Assembly: GCF_013177695.1 (NCBI RefSeq)
Contig: NZ_WOEY01000085.1
Location: 1 to 64,000, forward strand
Length of the DNA stretch: 64,000 nucleotides
Source of the DNA: Paraburkholderia solitsugae
GTDB lineage: Bacteria; Pseudomonadota; Gammaproteobacteria; Burkholderiales; Burkholderiaceae
Direction of reading: 5' to 3'
Shown here piece by piece: positions 9,133 through 18,327 of this stretch (positions are counted from its first letter, which is position 1; each line of letters opens with the position of its first letter). The position numbers and the translations under genes are program-made. The notes beneath the pieces are model-generated. The model searched no databases and was not told where the DNA came from. It was given only the letters and a program-made list of their open reading frames with translations.

Positions 9133-10499
9133 TCGCCCACCTCCTCGGCAAGCGCCACGGGCAGCGGTTTGACCGGTGCCTGGCCGCGCAGCCGTCCCAC
9201 CGAGGACAACGGCACCGAGGCCGCCGCCGCGATGATTTCAGCGCCCGCGTGGCCGCAGTAGCGCCCCTGGCAGCGGCCCATGCCGACGCGTGAAAACGCC
9301 TTCGCGCGATTGGCTTCCTGTGCGCCGGTCGCCTGCACGACACGGCGCAACTCGCCGGCGGTAATCGCTTCACAACGGCAGACGATCGTTTCATCCGGCA
9401 AGGATGCGGCGAACTTCGCCGGCCATGGAAAGGCTTCGCGCAAACCTGCCGCGAAACGCGTGAAACGCGCGAGTTCGGCGCGCAACCGCTCGATGCCTTC
9501 GACCTGCATGCCGTGATCGCGCAACGCCGCCAGCGCAGCGAGTCGGCCCGACCGTTCGGCTGCGTCCGCACCGCGCACCCTTGCGCCATCGCCGGCCAGG
9601 TAGACGCCTTTGACGCTGCTACGGCCATCTTCGTCGATTTGCGGAAGCCACTGGTGCGTGTTGTCGTCGAACAGAAAGCGGCACCCCGCGAGGTCCGCAA
9701 GCTGCGTCTCCGGACGCAGGTGATAACCGAGCGCGACGGCATCGCATGCCAGTTCCAGGCGCTTGCCGTCAGACAATGCAACCACAACGCCGCTTACGCC
9801 GTCTTGCTGCGAGCCTTTAATTTCCAGAGGCTGCACACCGCGATGAACCGGCACACGCGCCTTTGCCAGCACACGCGTCAACGCGATTCCCTTTTTGAGC
9901 GCGGCCGGGATCGCCAGCAAACGAGGCAGCGCAGCCATGCGCTGTATGAAGGTCGACGTATCGAGCACCACGGCCACCTGCGCGCCCGCCTTCACGTATT
10001 GCGCCGCCACGAGATACAGCAGCGGACCACTGCCCATCATCACAATGCGCGAGCCGATTGCGCAGCCCTGCGATTTCAGCGCAACCTGCGCGCCGCCGAG
10101 GCTATACGTGCCGGCCTGGTGCCAGCCCTTGACCGGCATCAGCCGGTCCGTCGCGCCGCTGCAGACAATAAGAGAGTCGAACGTCAGCGTCTGGTAGCGT
10201 GTGCCGCTCGCCAGATGCACGGTGTTCGGCGAGATATTCCAGACCAGCGTCTCCGGCAGATAACCGATCTTGCCCTTCAGCGCGTCGAAGCTCTGATGCA
10301 GCGAAGCGGCGCGCTCTGCCTCGGTGCCATACAGCGTCTCATAGCTGCGCGAAAAACCTTCCGGTTGCCGCCGATAAATCTGGCCGCCGTCACGCCGTCC
10401 TTCATCGACAACGGTCGGCCGCAGCCCGGCTTCGACCAGCGCCTGCGCCGCACGCACGCCCGCGGGCCCGGTCCCGATGATGACTACACGCGGGGCCAT
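9129..10499 (-). CDS. NAD(P)/FAD oxidoreductase subunit with BFD-type Fe/S region (OoxA/HcnB-like)
   Basis: A 456-residue protein with an N-terminal Rossmann motif VVIIGTGPAGVRAAQAL, a second nucleotide-binding segment around VMMGSGPLLYLVAAQYV, and a C-terminal cysteine cluster (VCRCEAITAGEL and GRCQGRYCG) typical of a BFD-like 2Fe-2S site. It is the alpha subunit that carries electrons from the DAO-type subunit. The ATG at 10499 is chosen because GGGGAGGGTGT precedes it directly; a longer frame upstream lacks such a site. It overlaps the 2Fe-2S gene by 16 bp and the DAO gene by 4 bp, which suggests translational coupling. Confidence 0.88.
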   Translation of the reverse strand: MAPRVVIIGTGPAGVRAAQALVEAGLRPTVVDEGRRDGGQIYRRQPEGFSRSYETLYGTEAERAASLHQSFDALKGKIGYLPETLVWNISPNTVHLASGTRYQTLTFDSLIVCSGATDRLMPVKGWHQAGTYSLGGAQVALKSQGCAIGSRIVMMGSGPLLYLVAAQYVKAGAQVAVVLDTSTFIQRMAALPRLLAIPAALKKGIALTRVLAKARVPVHRGVQPLEIKGSQQDGVSGVVVALSDGKRLELACDAVALGYHLRPETQLADLAGCRFLFDDNTHQWLPQIDEDGRSSVKGVYLAGDGARVRGADAAERSGRLAALAALRDHGMQVEGIERLRAELARFTRFAAGLREAFPWPAKFAASLPDETIVCRCEAITAGELRRVVQATGAQEANRAKAFSRVGMGRCQGRYCGHAGAEIIAAAASVPLSSVGRLRGQAPVKPLPVALAEEVGE

Positions 10500-10798
10500 A
10501 CACCCTCCCCGGCAACGGCCAGCTTCGTCACGATCGACATGCCAGGCGCGGCAGGCGTACTGCACGCCCGCACGCGTTCGCCTTGCGCTGTCCAGACCCA
10601 ACAGTCCTGGCACGCGCCCATCAAACAGAAACCCGCGCGGCGGCCGTCGCCGAATTCGGAATCGCGCAACGTGCGCACGCCGGTCAGCAAGGCGACCATT
10701 AGCGTGTCGCCTTCAGCGGCCTCACGCACAACGCCGTCCACCGTAATCGGAAAGGTCTTGCGACCCGTCTCCGCGAGCCGCACAAATCGTCCGCTCAT
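10484..10798 (-). CDS. small (2Fe-2S)-binding subunit (OoxC/HcnA-like)
   Basis: A 104-residue protein with a plant-ferredoxin-type cluster motif, CLMGACQDC followed by a fourth cysteine in RACSTP. This matches the small subunit of opine and hydroxyproline dehydrogenases and HcnA. The start at 10798 forms an ATGA overlap with the ABC ATPase gene and leaves no N-terminal extension. It completes the three-gene enzyme set with the two genes downstream. Confidence 0.88.
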   Translation of the reverse strand: MSGRFVRLAETGRKTFPITVDGVVREAAEGDTLMVALLTGVRTLRDSEFGDGRRAGFCLMGACQDCWVWTAQGERVRACSTPAAPGMSIVTKLAVAGEGVWPRV

Positions 10799-12642
10799 AC
10801 CGGGGTAGCCTCCTCGGTCTGCAAGCGATTCAATTCCGCCGCCGGATGATGGCAAAGAATCTCCGCGCCCGAAGGCAGCTTCTTCAGCGACGGCGGCGTC
10901 ATGTTGCACATCCCGTCAATGCGCACCGGGCAGCGCGCGCGGAACGAGCACAACTCGGGAATATCCGCGCTCTCGCCCATTGGCGGCAGCGCGGCACAAC
11001 CGATCTCGCGGCGCGCATCGAGCCAGCCGGGTTTCAAAGCGGGCACCGAATCGACCAGCAAGCCCGTGTACGGGTGATACGGCGGCGCCGCGAGCACGTC
11101 GCGCTGCCCGGCTTCCACGCGATGCCCCGCGTACAGCACGATCACTTCGTCGCAGATCGCGCGCACGGTCGAGATGTCGTGGCTGATGAACATGTACGAC
11201 ACACCGAGTTCGCGGCGCAATTCGGCCAACAGATCGAGGATCGCCGCGCCGACCACCGTATCGAGCGCGGAGGTCACCTCGTCGCAGAGGATCAACGCAG
11301 GATCGGCGGCGAGCGCACGCGCCAGATTCACGCGCTGCTTCTGGCCGCCGGAGAGTCCGGCAGGCGTACGCGTGGCAATCGAGGCCGGCAGTTGCACCAG
11401 ATCGAGCAGTTCCAGCATGCGTTTCTGCGCGGCCGAGCCACGCAGATGGTGATAGAACGCGAGCGGGCGGGCCAGGATATCGGCGATCGAATGGCTCGGG
11501 TTCAGCGCGGTGTCGGCATTCTGGAACACGATCTGGATCTGCCGGTACTGCTCCGGCGTGCGGCGCGACAGTTGTGCGGGCAACGGTTTGCCGTCGAACA
11601 TGATTTCACCGCCCGCGCGGTCGACGAGACCGGCCACCACGCGCGCGAGCGTCGTCTTGCCGGAGCCGGATTCGCCGATCACCCCGAGCGTACTGCCGCG
11701 CGGGATCGACAGGCTGACGTCGTCGAGCACGCGCACCGCCGGTACGCCGAAGCGGTCGATGCGTCCGTAACCGGCCGAGAGTCCGCGAATTTCGAGCAGC
11801 GGCGGGATGTGTTTGCCGAGGTTCTGCGGCGTCTCCAGCGCCACCTCCGGACGGCGTGTAGCGGCGAGCAGTTGACGCGTGTAGGCATCCACAGGCGCAT
11901 CGAGCACTTGCGCGACCACGCCGTTCTCCTTTACCGCGCCTCCATTCAGTACGACGATGCGGTCCGCCATCTGCGCGACCACCGCCAGATCGTGCGACAC
12001 GTACACGGCGGTCGTGCCGAGTTCGCGAATCACTTTCTTGAAGGCCGCGAGCACTTCGATTTGCGTGGTGACGTCGAGCGCGGTGGTGGGCTCGTCGAAC
12101 ACGACGACAGCGGGATCGGTGATCAACGCCATCGCGGCCATCAAGCGCTGCAACTGGCCGCCGGACACCTGATGCGGATAACGGTCGCCGATCGTCTCCG
12201 GCGCGGGCAGCGCAAGGGCGCGGAACAGGCTGATCGCTTTCGTGCGCGCCGCGTCTTTCGTCATCAAGTGATGCAGCAGGGCCGGCTCGGTGACCTGATC
12301 CATGATCGTGCGCGCCGGATTGAAACCCGCCGCCGCACTCTGCGCGACGTAAGCCACCGTCCGCGACCGTAATGCGCGACGGCCTTTGGCATCGAGCGAC
12401 AGCACATCCTCGTCGCCGACGCGCACCGAACCGCCGCTGATCGAACATCCCGCCCGCGCATATCCGAGCAATGCCAACGCGATGGTTGTCTTGCCCGACC
12501 CGGACTCGCCGATCAGCGCCAGCACCTCGCCCTTCTTCACCGAAAAATCGACGCCCTTGACGATCTCGGTCACCGGCCCCGGCGCCGCACCCGCGACGAC
12601 CCGCAAGCCCTTCACTTCAATCATGTCCCGATCAGCCATCAT
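10795..12642 (-). CDS. fused double ATPase of a peptide/opine-type ABC importer
   Basis: At 615 residues this is a head-to-tail fusion of DppD-like and DppF-like ATPases. Half one has Walker A GESGSGKTTIALALLG and signature VSGGQLQR; half two has Walker A GESGSGKTTLARVVAG and signature LSGGQKQR. A C-terminal oligopeptide-transporter region contains cysteine-rich CSFRARCPVRIDGMCNM, which in this family binds an Fe/S cluster. It powers uptake through the two permeases upstream and overlaps both neighbours by 4 bp. Confidence 0.94.
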   Translation of the reverse strand: MMADRDMIEVKGLRVVAGAAPGPVTEIVKGVDFSVKKGEVLALIGESGSGKTTIALALLGYARAGCSISGGSVRVGDEDVLSLDAKGRRALRSRTVAYVAQSAAAGFNPARTIMDQVTEPALLHHLMTKDAARTKAISLFRALALPAPETIGDRYPHQVSGGQLQRLMAAMALITDPAVVVFDEPTTALDVTTQIEVLAAFKKVIRELGTTAVYVSHDLAVVAQMADRIVVLNGGAVKENGVVAQVLDAPVDAYTRQLLAATRRPEVALETPQNLGKHIPPLLEIRGLSAGYGRIDRFGVPAVRVLDDVSLSIPRGSTLGVIGESGSGKTTLARVVAGLVDRAGGEIMFDGKPLPAQLSRRTPEQYRQIQIVFQNADTALNPSHSIADILARPLAFYHHLRGSAAQKRMLELLDLVQLPASIATRTPAGLSGGQKQRVNLARALAADPALILCDEVTSALDTVVGAAILDLLAELRRELGVSYMFISHDISTVRAICDEVIVLYAGHRVEAGQRDVLAAPPYHPYTGLLVDSVPALKPGWLDARREIGCAALPPMGESADIPELCSFRARCPVRIDGMCNMTPPSLKKLPSGAEILCHHPAAELNRLQTEEATPV

Positions 12643-13595
12643 GCACCCCCATGGCTACGGCCACGACGCCGCAGGTTGTCGATCAGCAGATTCATGCCGA
12701 TGGTCAGCGTTGCGATCGCGACGGCCGGCATCAGAACGGCAGGCGCACCCTCCGACAAGCCGCCGATGTTCTCTCGCACGAGCGAACCCCAATCGGCATT
12801 CGGCGGCTGCACGCCAAGGCCGAGGAAACTCAGCCCGCTCAGCAACAGCACGATGAACACGAAGCGCAAACCGAAATCGGCGAGCATCGGATGAATCATG
12901 TTCGGCAGCACTTCGACGCGAGCGATATAGAAGATGCCTTCGCCACGCGCTCTCGCCACCTGTACGTATTCCAGACCCATCAGGTTCACCGCAAGCGAGC
13001 GCGAAATGCGGAATGCGCCGGGGATGTAGGCCAACGCCGCGACGGTCGTCAGCATCGTGATCGACGAACCGAACGCCGCGATCACAACCAGCGCGAGCAC
13101 CTTGCTCGGAATCGAAATCAGCGCGTCGAACAGACGGCTCAGGATTTCATCGACCCAGCGCACGGACACCGCGGCGAGCAAACCGAAGAAGGTGCCGATC
13201 AAACTGGCGAGCACCGCGGCAGCCAGCGCGAGGCCCACCGTATAGCGCGCGCCGTAGAGAATCCGGCTCAACATATCGCGCCCGAGATAGTCGGTGCCGA
13301 GCGGATACGCCGTGCTATAGCTGCCGAAAATCTCCGTCGATGTCAGCGTGCCGCCGTTATACGGTGCGACCAGCGGCCCGATGAACGCAACGATCAGCCA
13401 GAACGCCACCAGCACGAGGCCGATCAGGCCGAGCACGGAGAAGCGGTGCACCAGCCGTTTCAACACGCCCTGTTTCAGCGCGGCAGTTTCGACGACCGGC
13501 GGCTCGATGGTGGGTTCATCAAGGCCCAGGTCATACATCTCGGTGCTGGCATGGGGCACATGAGGAACGTGGGGATTGGTAGGTTGGCTCATCAT
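12639..13595 (-). CDS. ABC permease, DppC type
   Basis: A 318-residue inner-membrane protein with about six hydrophobic helices. The EAA-type loop region is around YVQVARARGEGIFYIARVEV, and the protein ends in the usual DppC segment GMNLLIDNLRRRGR. The start at 13595 overlaps the stop of the preceding permease (ATGA); an upstream in-frame ATG at 13628 would overlap it by more. An acidic, proline-rich N-terminal stretch of about 45 residues precedes the first helix. It forms the channel with the DppB-type gene. Confidence 0.92.
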   Translation of the reverse strand: MMSQPTNPHVPHVPHASTEMYDLGLDEPTIEPPVVETAALKQGVLKRLVHRFSVLGLIGLVLVAFWLIVAFIGPLVAPYNGGTLTSTEIFGSYSTAYPLGTDYLGRDMLSRILYGARYTVGLALAAAVLASLIGTFFGLLAAVSVRWVDEILSRLFDALISIPSKVLALVVIAAFGSSITMLTTVAALAYIPGAFRISRSLAVNLMGLEYVQVARARGEGIFYIARVEVLPNMIHPMLADFGLRFVFIVLLLSGLSFLGLGVQPPNADWGSLVRENIGGLSEGAPAVLMPAVAIATLTIGMNLLIDNLRRRGRSHGGA

Positions 13596-14545
13596 CGACG
13601 CAGCCTCGGGTTGGATACGATTTGACACAGGTCGGCGATCAGCACCAACGCGAGATAGGCCGCGCAGAACACCATCACGCAGCCCTGCACGAGCGGCATG
13701 TCACGGTTGGTGACGGCGTCGACCATCAGGCTCGCGAGGCCGGGATAGTTGAAGATCGACTCCACGATCACCACACCGCCGAACAGATACGACAGACTCA
13801 ATGCCACTGCATTGGCAATCGGCCCGATGGTGTTGGGCAACACATGCCGCAGCACCACGCGCGCGGGCGACGCCCCTTTGAGCACCGCCATTTCAACGTA
13901 CGACGAATTGAGCTGATCGAGCACCGCGGCGCGCGTCATGCGCGCCATCTGCGCGACGATCACACAGCACAGCGTCATCACCGGCATCGCGTAGATGCGC
14001 AGCAGCGCGCCGAACGAATGCACCTCCGAGAGATACGACAGCGCGGGCAGCCAGCGCAGCTTGACGGCGAAGATCAGCACCGCGATGGTGGCGATCAGGA
14101 ACTCCGGCACGGCGACCGTCGACAGTGTGAGCACGTTAAGCGTGCGGTCGAGCAGCGAGCCGCGGAACATCGCCGACGAAATACCGATCAGCAAGGCCAC
14201 GGGCACCGAGACCAGCGCCGTCAGACCGGCCAGCACCAGCGAATTCGGCAGGCGCGTGGCGATCAACTCGCTAACCGGCAGATTGTTCGACAGCGAGGTG
14301 CCGAAGTTGCCGCTAACAATATGAAAGAGCCACTCGAAGTAGCGTTGCAGCGCCGGCTGGTCGAGGCCGAACTGATGCCGCAATGCCGCGACGGCTTCCG
14401 GGGTTGCCGCCTGACCGAGCGCCTGCTGGGCGGCATCGCCGGGAAGCAGCCCGGTGATGGCGAACACGACCGCCGAGACCAGCAGCAGCGTGAGCAGCGC
14501 GAGGCCAAGGCGCGCGGCGATGAGTCGTTGCGCATGTGCTTTCAT
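13592..14545 (-). CDS. ABC permease, DppB type
   Basis: A 317-residue integral membrane protein. The N-terminal helix LGLALLTLLLVSAVVFAITG is followed by the periplasmic segment typical of DppB (GDAAQQALGQAATPEAVAAL), then an EAA-type loop and the conserved VVIVESIFNYPGLASLMVDA. It is separated from the binding-protein gene by 115 bp containing two hairpins and overlaps the dppC-type gene by 4 bp. Confidence 0.93.
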   Translation of the reverse strand: MKAHAQRLIAARLGLALLTLLLVSAVVFAITGLLPGDAAQQALGQAATPEAVAALRHQFGLDQPALQRYFEWLFHIVSGNFGTSLSNNLPVSELIATRLPNSLVLAGLTALVSVPVALLIGISSAMFRGSLLDRTLNVLTLSTVAVPEFLIATIAVLIFAVKLRWLPALSYLSEVHSFGALLRIYAMPVMTLCCVIVAQMARMTRAAVLDQLNSSYVEMAVLKGASPARVVLRHVLPNTIGPIANAVALSLSYLFGGVVIVESIFNYPGLASLMVDAVTNRDMPLVQGCVMVFCAAYLALVLIADLCQIVSNPRLRR

Positions 14546-14570
14546 CGAAAGTCGCCTCTTGGGTTAAAGC

Positions 14571-14596
14571 CGCACGCCGCGGGACAGCGGCGTGCG
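14571..14596 (-). other. strong hairpin between binding-protein and permease genes
   Basis: CGCACGCCGC pairs perfectly with GCGGCGTGCG across a 6-base loop. There is no T-tract on the minus strand. Such a hairpin just after a binding-protein gene commonly protects the upstream mRNA from 3' decay and lowers permease expression; that role is inferred here. Confidence 0.6.
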
Positions 14597-14612
14597 TGTT
14601 GCCGGGTCTGAC

Positions 14613-14635
14613 TTTCCAGTTCGTCAGACTGGAAA
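14613..14635 (-). other. second hairpin after the binding-protein gene
   Basis: TTTCCAGT and ACTGGAAA pair perfectly over a 7-base loop, 25 bp downstream of the binding-protein stop codon and just before the stronger GC-rich hairpin. It has no T-run. The two probably act together in mRNA processing or stabilisation. Confidence 0.5.
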
Positions 14636-14660
14636 CCCTTCGTTACCGCTCGTCAGCCGC

Positions 14661-16277
14661 TTAGGCTTCCAGCCAGACGTTTTCCGCGAACATGAAGCCC
14701 ATCAGGCCGGCCAGCGGAATCGAGCCGAGGCCCTGGAGTTTCGCCGTGTGGGCATCGATCGAGCTCTGGAACAGCGGGATGCCGACGCCGCCGTTTTCAT
14801 GCACCAGCACCTGCATGTCGCCGTAAATCTTCTTGCGCTTCGCGTCGTCCGGTTCGCCGCGTGCCTGAACCAGCATCTGGTCGAACTTCTGGCTCTTCCA
14901 GTTCGCCTCGTTCCACGGTGCGTCCGACTTGAAGAACTGCGTGAAGATCACGTCGGCGCTCGGACGCGCATTGATATTGCCGAAACCCAACGGATGCTTC
15001 ATCCAGTGGTTCGACCAGTAACCGTCGGCCGGCACGCGCGACACCTGAAGATTCAAACCGGCTTGTGGCGCCACCTGCTGAAGGAACATCGCCATTTCAA
15101 CCGACCCTTCCGCCGCCGGCGACGCGAAAATCTGGATCGGCGCGCTGCCGACCTTGGCCTTCTGGAAATAGAACTTCGCCTTGTCCGGATCGAAGGCACG
15201 CTGCGGCAAACCGGCCAGGTAGTACTTGTTGGTCGGATCGATAGGCTGGTCGTTGCCGATCGTGCCGTAACCCTGGAAGATCGCCCGGCGCATCTGCTCG
15301 CGATCCTGCAGATACATCATGCCTCGCCGAAAATCGTCGTTGCCGGTAATGCCGCCTTCGTCGCGAACAATCAGGTCGGTGTACTCGCCCGTCTTCGTCT
15401 CCAGCACGGCGAAACCACCGGCGCCCTTGATCTGGGCGGTCGAACGCGGGCTCACCGAGTTGATCAGTTGCACGTCGCCCGAGAGCAGCGCGTTCACGCG
15501 CGCGGATTCGTCCCCAATGCCGATCAGTTCGACTTCGTCCAGGTGCGGCAGGCCCGGCTTCCAGTAATTCGCGTTCTTCACGCCAACCGTCCGCACGCCC
15601 GGCGAGAACTCCTTGACCTTGAACGGGCCGGTGCCGACCGCTGTTTTGAAGTCCTTGGTGCCGTCCTTGATGATCAGGAAATGCGAGGTGGCGAGAATCA
15701 CCGGCAGATCGGCGTTCGGACCTTCCAGCGTGATCGTCACTTCGTTCGGGCCCGTCGCCTTCACTTCCTTGATCTGATCGGCCAGCGTCTTCGCTTTCGA
15801 TGCCGTCGCCGGGTCCTTGTGCCGCATGATCGAGTACACGACGTCGGCAGGCGCAAACGCCTTGCCGTCGTGGAACTGCACGCCCGTGCGCAGCTTGACG
15901 ACCCACACGGTCGCATCCTTCGTATCCAGCGAGGTGGCGAGCGCCATCTTCGCGCCGAGATGCGAATCGAGTTCGGTCAGGCCGTTGTAGAACATGAAGC
16001 CGCGGACATAGTCCGTCCCGAGCGCGCCCTTCGCCGGATCGAGCGTGTCGGCGGCCGATGCGGACTGCGTTGCCACACGGATCTTGCCGCCCTGCTTCGG
16101 CTTCGCCTGCGCGAATGCCGCGCCGTTCGCGGTCAGAAGGCCGGCACCCGTCACCGACATCATCCCGGCCGCCGCCATCGCGCGCAGCACGCCGCGTCGC
16201 GAAGCGCCTTTTGACGTCAATCGCTCCAACTCGGTGCCGAGTTGAAGAGCGTCATGTTGTGAGGTTTCCTTATTCAT
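14661..16277 (-). CDS. family-5 periplasmic substrate-binding protein of the amine/opine importer
   Basis: A 538-residue extracellular solute-binding protein of the DppA/OppA type. The N-terminus carries a twin-arginine-like signal (ASRRGVLRAMAAAGMM followed by a hydrophobic run to about AFAQA, near residue 57), so folded export through Tat is likely. The family-5 core includes TLDPAKGALGTDYV and FHDGKAFAPADVVYSI. I start it at the ATG at 16277 (MNKETSQHD), which follows GGAGAAG; a longer frame to 16337 lacks support. It delivers substrate to the permeases and double ATPase downstream. The ligand is unknown. Confidence 0.93.
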   Translation of the reverse strand: MNKETSQHDALQLGTELERLTSKGASRRGVLRAMAAAGMMSVTGAGLLTANGAAFAQAKPKQGGKIRVATQSASAADTLDPAKGALGTDYVRGFMFYNGLTELDSHLGAKMALATSLDTKDATVWVVKLRTGVQFHDGKAFAPADVVYSIMRHKDPATASKAKTLADQIKEVKATGPNEVTITLEGPNADLPVILATSHFLIIKDGTKDFKTAVGTGPFKVKEFSPGVRTVGVKNANYWKPGLPHLDEVELIGIGDESARVNALLSGDVQLINSVSPRSTAQIKGAGGFAVLETKTGEYTDLIVRDEGGITGNDDFRRGMMYLQDREQMRRAIFQGYGTIGNDQPIDPTNKYYLAGLPQRAFDPDKAKFYFQKAKVGSAPIQIFASPAAEGSVEMAMFLQQVAPQAGLNLQVSRVPADGYWSNHWMKHPLGFGNINARPSADVIFTQFFKSDAPWNEANWKSQKFDQMLVQARGEPDDAKRKKIYGDMQVLVHENGGVGIPLFQSSIDAHTAKLQGLGSIPLAGLMGFMFAENVWLEA

Positions 16278-16344
16278 CGAACTTCTCCGCGAGGGTGACA
16301 GGGATAGCTGCGTGGTTTTGAACGGCAAATACAACAATGAAGAA

Positions 16345-17619
16345 TCAATAGAAGATGTCTTTGATGCGGTAGTACGTCCCCACCAGCGGCAGGAACCAGG
16401 GTTTGCCGGTGTGGCCCGGAATCGCGGGCCACTCGGACTCGCGCCACGGATTGCGCTCTTCGTGGCCGTCCATCACGTCGGCCATCACCTGGCCCATGTG
16501 CGTCGACATCTGCGTGCCGTGGCCGCTGTAACCCAGCGAGAAGTAAATCCCGTCGTGTTGCCCGGCATGCGGCAGGCGGTCCGCGGTCATGTCTACGAGG
16601 CCGCCCCAGCAATAGTCGATGCGGGCGTTGGCCAGCATCGGAAACATCGCGGCGAGACCTTGCTGCAAAATCCTTCCGCTCTTCGCGTCCGACGGCCGCT
16701 CGGAGGCTGTGAAGCGCGCGCGGCCACCGAACAGCAAACGTGAATCGGGCGTCACGCGGAAGTAGTTGTGCATCAGGCGCGTGGTGGTGTACGCGCGGCG
16801 GTTCGGAAACACTTGCGCCAGCAGGTCCGGCGACAGCGGTTCCGTCACGACGATGAACGAACCCACCGGCGCAAGCCGCCGCCGGTACCAGCCGAACGGA
16901 CCATGCCGCGACGGGCCCGTGGCGATCAGCACCTGCTTCGCGCGCACTTCGCCGCGTGCGGTGGTGACCTTGAAGCCACTGCCGTCCTTCGCGATCGCGG
17001 TGACCGCCGCGTTTTCATAGAGTTTCGCGCCACGACGAACCGCGGCCTCGGCGAGTCCGACCGTGAACTTGCCCATATGCATCTGGCCGCCGTGCCGTTG
17101 CAGCAGTCCGCCGTAAAAACTGTCCGACTGGATTTCGCTGCGAATCCGCTCACGTCCGATTAATTCGATATCCGTATCGACTTCACGCAGGATCAACTCC
17201 GCGGTCTTCTCCAGGTGCGCCAGGTGATGCGGTTTCGACGCCAGCTTCAGCTTGCCGGTCGCGCTGTAATTGCAGTCGATGTTTTCCTCGCGAATCAGAC
17301 GCTCGACCGTATCGACCGCATCCGAGAACGCGCGGTAGCAGGCACTGGCCCGTTCCACACCGAGCTGCGCGACCAGCGCGACGAAATCCTGCGCGACGCC
17401 GGTATTGACCTGCCCGCCGTTGCGCCCGGACGCGCCGCCGCCAATGCGCCCCGCGTCGAGCACGGTCACCGCGGCGCCGCGCTTGCCCAACGCCTGCGCC
17501 GCCGACAGCCCGGTGAAGCCGCCGCCGATCACGACGACATCGGTCTGGCCTTCGACCGGACCTTCACACGCCGAAACGAGCGGCGGTGCGGTGTCGAGCC
17601 AATAGGAATCGAGCTTCAT
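16345..17619 (-). CDS. FAD-dependent amine oxidase, gamma-glutamylputrescine oxidase-like
   Basis: A 424-residue DAO-family flavoprotein of the PuuB/OrdL group. The FAD motif VVVIGGGFTGLSAAQAL lies near residue 27, followed by the ASGRNGGQVNTG segment typical of this group, and the C-terminal GYSGHGTQMSTHMG. PuuB-type enzymes oxidise a primary amine to an aldehyde, which fits the aldehyde dehydrogenase gene upstream. The ATG at 17619 follows AAGGA. The gap to the binding-protein gene is 67 bp. Exact substrate unknown. Confidence 0.9.
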   Translation of the reverse strand: MKLDSYWLDTAPPLVSACEGPVEGQTDVVVIGGGFTGLSAAQALGKRGAAVTVLDAGRIGGGASGRNGGQVNTGVAQDFVALVAQLGVERASACYRAFSDAVDTVERLIREENIDCNYSATGKLKLASKPHHLAHLEKTAELILREVDTDIELIGRERIRSEIQSDSFYGGLLQRHGGQMHMGKFTVGLAEAAVRRGAKLYENAAVTAIAKDGSGFKVTTARGEVRAKQVLIATGPSRHGPFGWYRRRLAPVGSFIVVTEPLSPDLLAQVFPNRRAYTTTRLMHNYFRVTPDSRLLFGGRARFTASERPSDAKSGRILQQGLAAMFPMLANARIDYCWGGLVDMTADRLPHAGQHDGIYFSLGYSGHGTQMSTHMGQVMADVMDGHEERNPWRESEWPAIPGHTGKPWFLPLVGTYYRIKDIFY

Positions 17620-17658
17620 CCGGTCTGTCCTTGAGAGGGGCAATGGGGCAAACGATGC

Positions 17659-18327
17659 TTAAAGGCCGAGTTCCGCGGCCAGATGCGGGATGTCGTTGAC
17701 TTCGTAGTACTGGTAGTACGGCGTCGACGGTTCGTGGCCGCGCTTGACGAAGGCCTTGTGCTTGATGCCCAGGTCGTGTGCGGTCATCAGGTCGTAACGC
17801 AGGCTCGACGACACGTGCAGCACGTCTTCCGGATTGCAGTTCAGCTGGTCGAACATGTATTCGAAGCCTTGCATGCGCGGCTTGTACGACTGCGCCTGCT
17901 CTGCCGTGAAGACCGCGTGGAACGGCGCGCCGAGCTTGTCGACGTTGCTCTGGATCTGGTTGTTCGAGGCGTTCGACAGAATCACCAGTTTGTACTTCTT
18001 CGCCAGACGCGAGAGGCCTTCCGGCACGTCCGGATGCGGACCCCAGGTCGGCACGGCGAGGTAGATCTTCTCGGCTTCCTTTTCATCGAACGCGACGTTC
18101 ATGCGCTTGCAAGCACGGCGCAATGCATTGACCACCACGTCGCGATACGGCTTCCATGCGCCGAGCACTTCGTCGCGGCGATAGCCCGCGTAGAACGCAA
18201 TGAGCTTTTCCAGGTCGTCGCCTTGCAGCACGTGACCGAACATTTCGCGGGTCATGTCGGCCATACGAAACTTCGTGAGCGTGCCGTAGCAGTCGAAGGT
18301 GATGTATTTCGGTTCGAATTCGATCAT
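17659..18327 (-). CDS. haloacid dehalogenase type II-like HAD hydrolase
   Basis: A 222-residue HAD-superfamily protein. Motif I is FDCYGTLT (nucleophile Asp near residue 11), motif II LSNAS, and the lysine of motif III is in SYKPRMQGFEYM. The last conserved acidic stretch is less typical (VSSSLRYDLMTAHDLG), as in L-2-haloacid dehalogenases. It is the first gene of the leftward operon and 39 bp ahead of the amine-oxidase-like gene. Being co-transcribed with uptake and oxidation genes suggests action on a catabolite and not necessarily on a halogenated acid. Confidence 0.9.
   Translation of the reverse strand: MIEFEPKYITFDCYGTLTKFRMADMTREMFGHVLQGDDLEKLIAFYAGYRRDEVLGAWKPYRDVVVNALRRACKRMNVAFDEKEAEKIYLAVPTWGPHPDVPEGLSRLAKKYKLVILSNASNNQIQSNVDKLGAPFHAVFTAEQAQSYKPRMQGFEYMFDQLNCNPEDVLHVSSSLRYDLMTAHDLGIKHKAFVKRGHEPSTPYYQYYEVNDIPHLAAELGL

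Noticed and set aside
7963..10798. Calling the three-gene flavin set hydrogen cyanide synthase hcnABC
   Set aside because: The subunit layout is the same, but so is that of opine and hydroxyproline dehydrogenases; co-operonic peptide/opine ABC genes make amino-acid derivative oxidation more likely.
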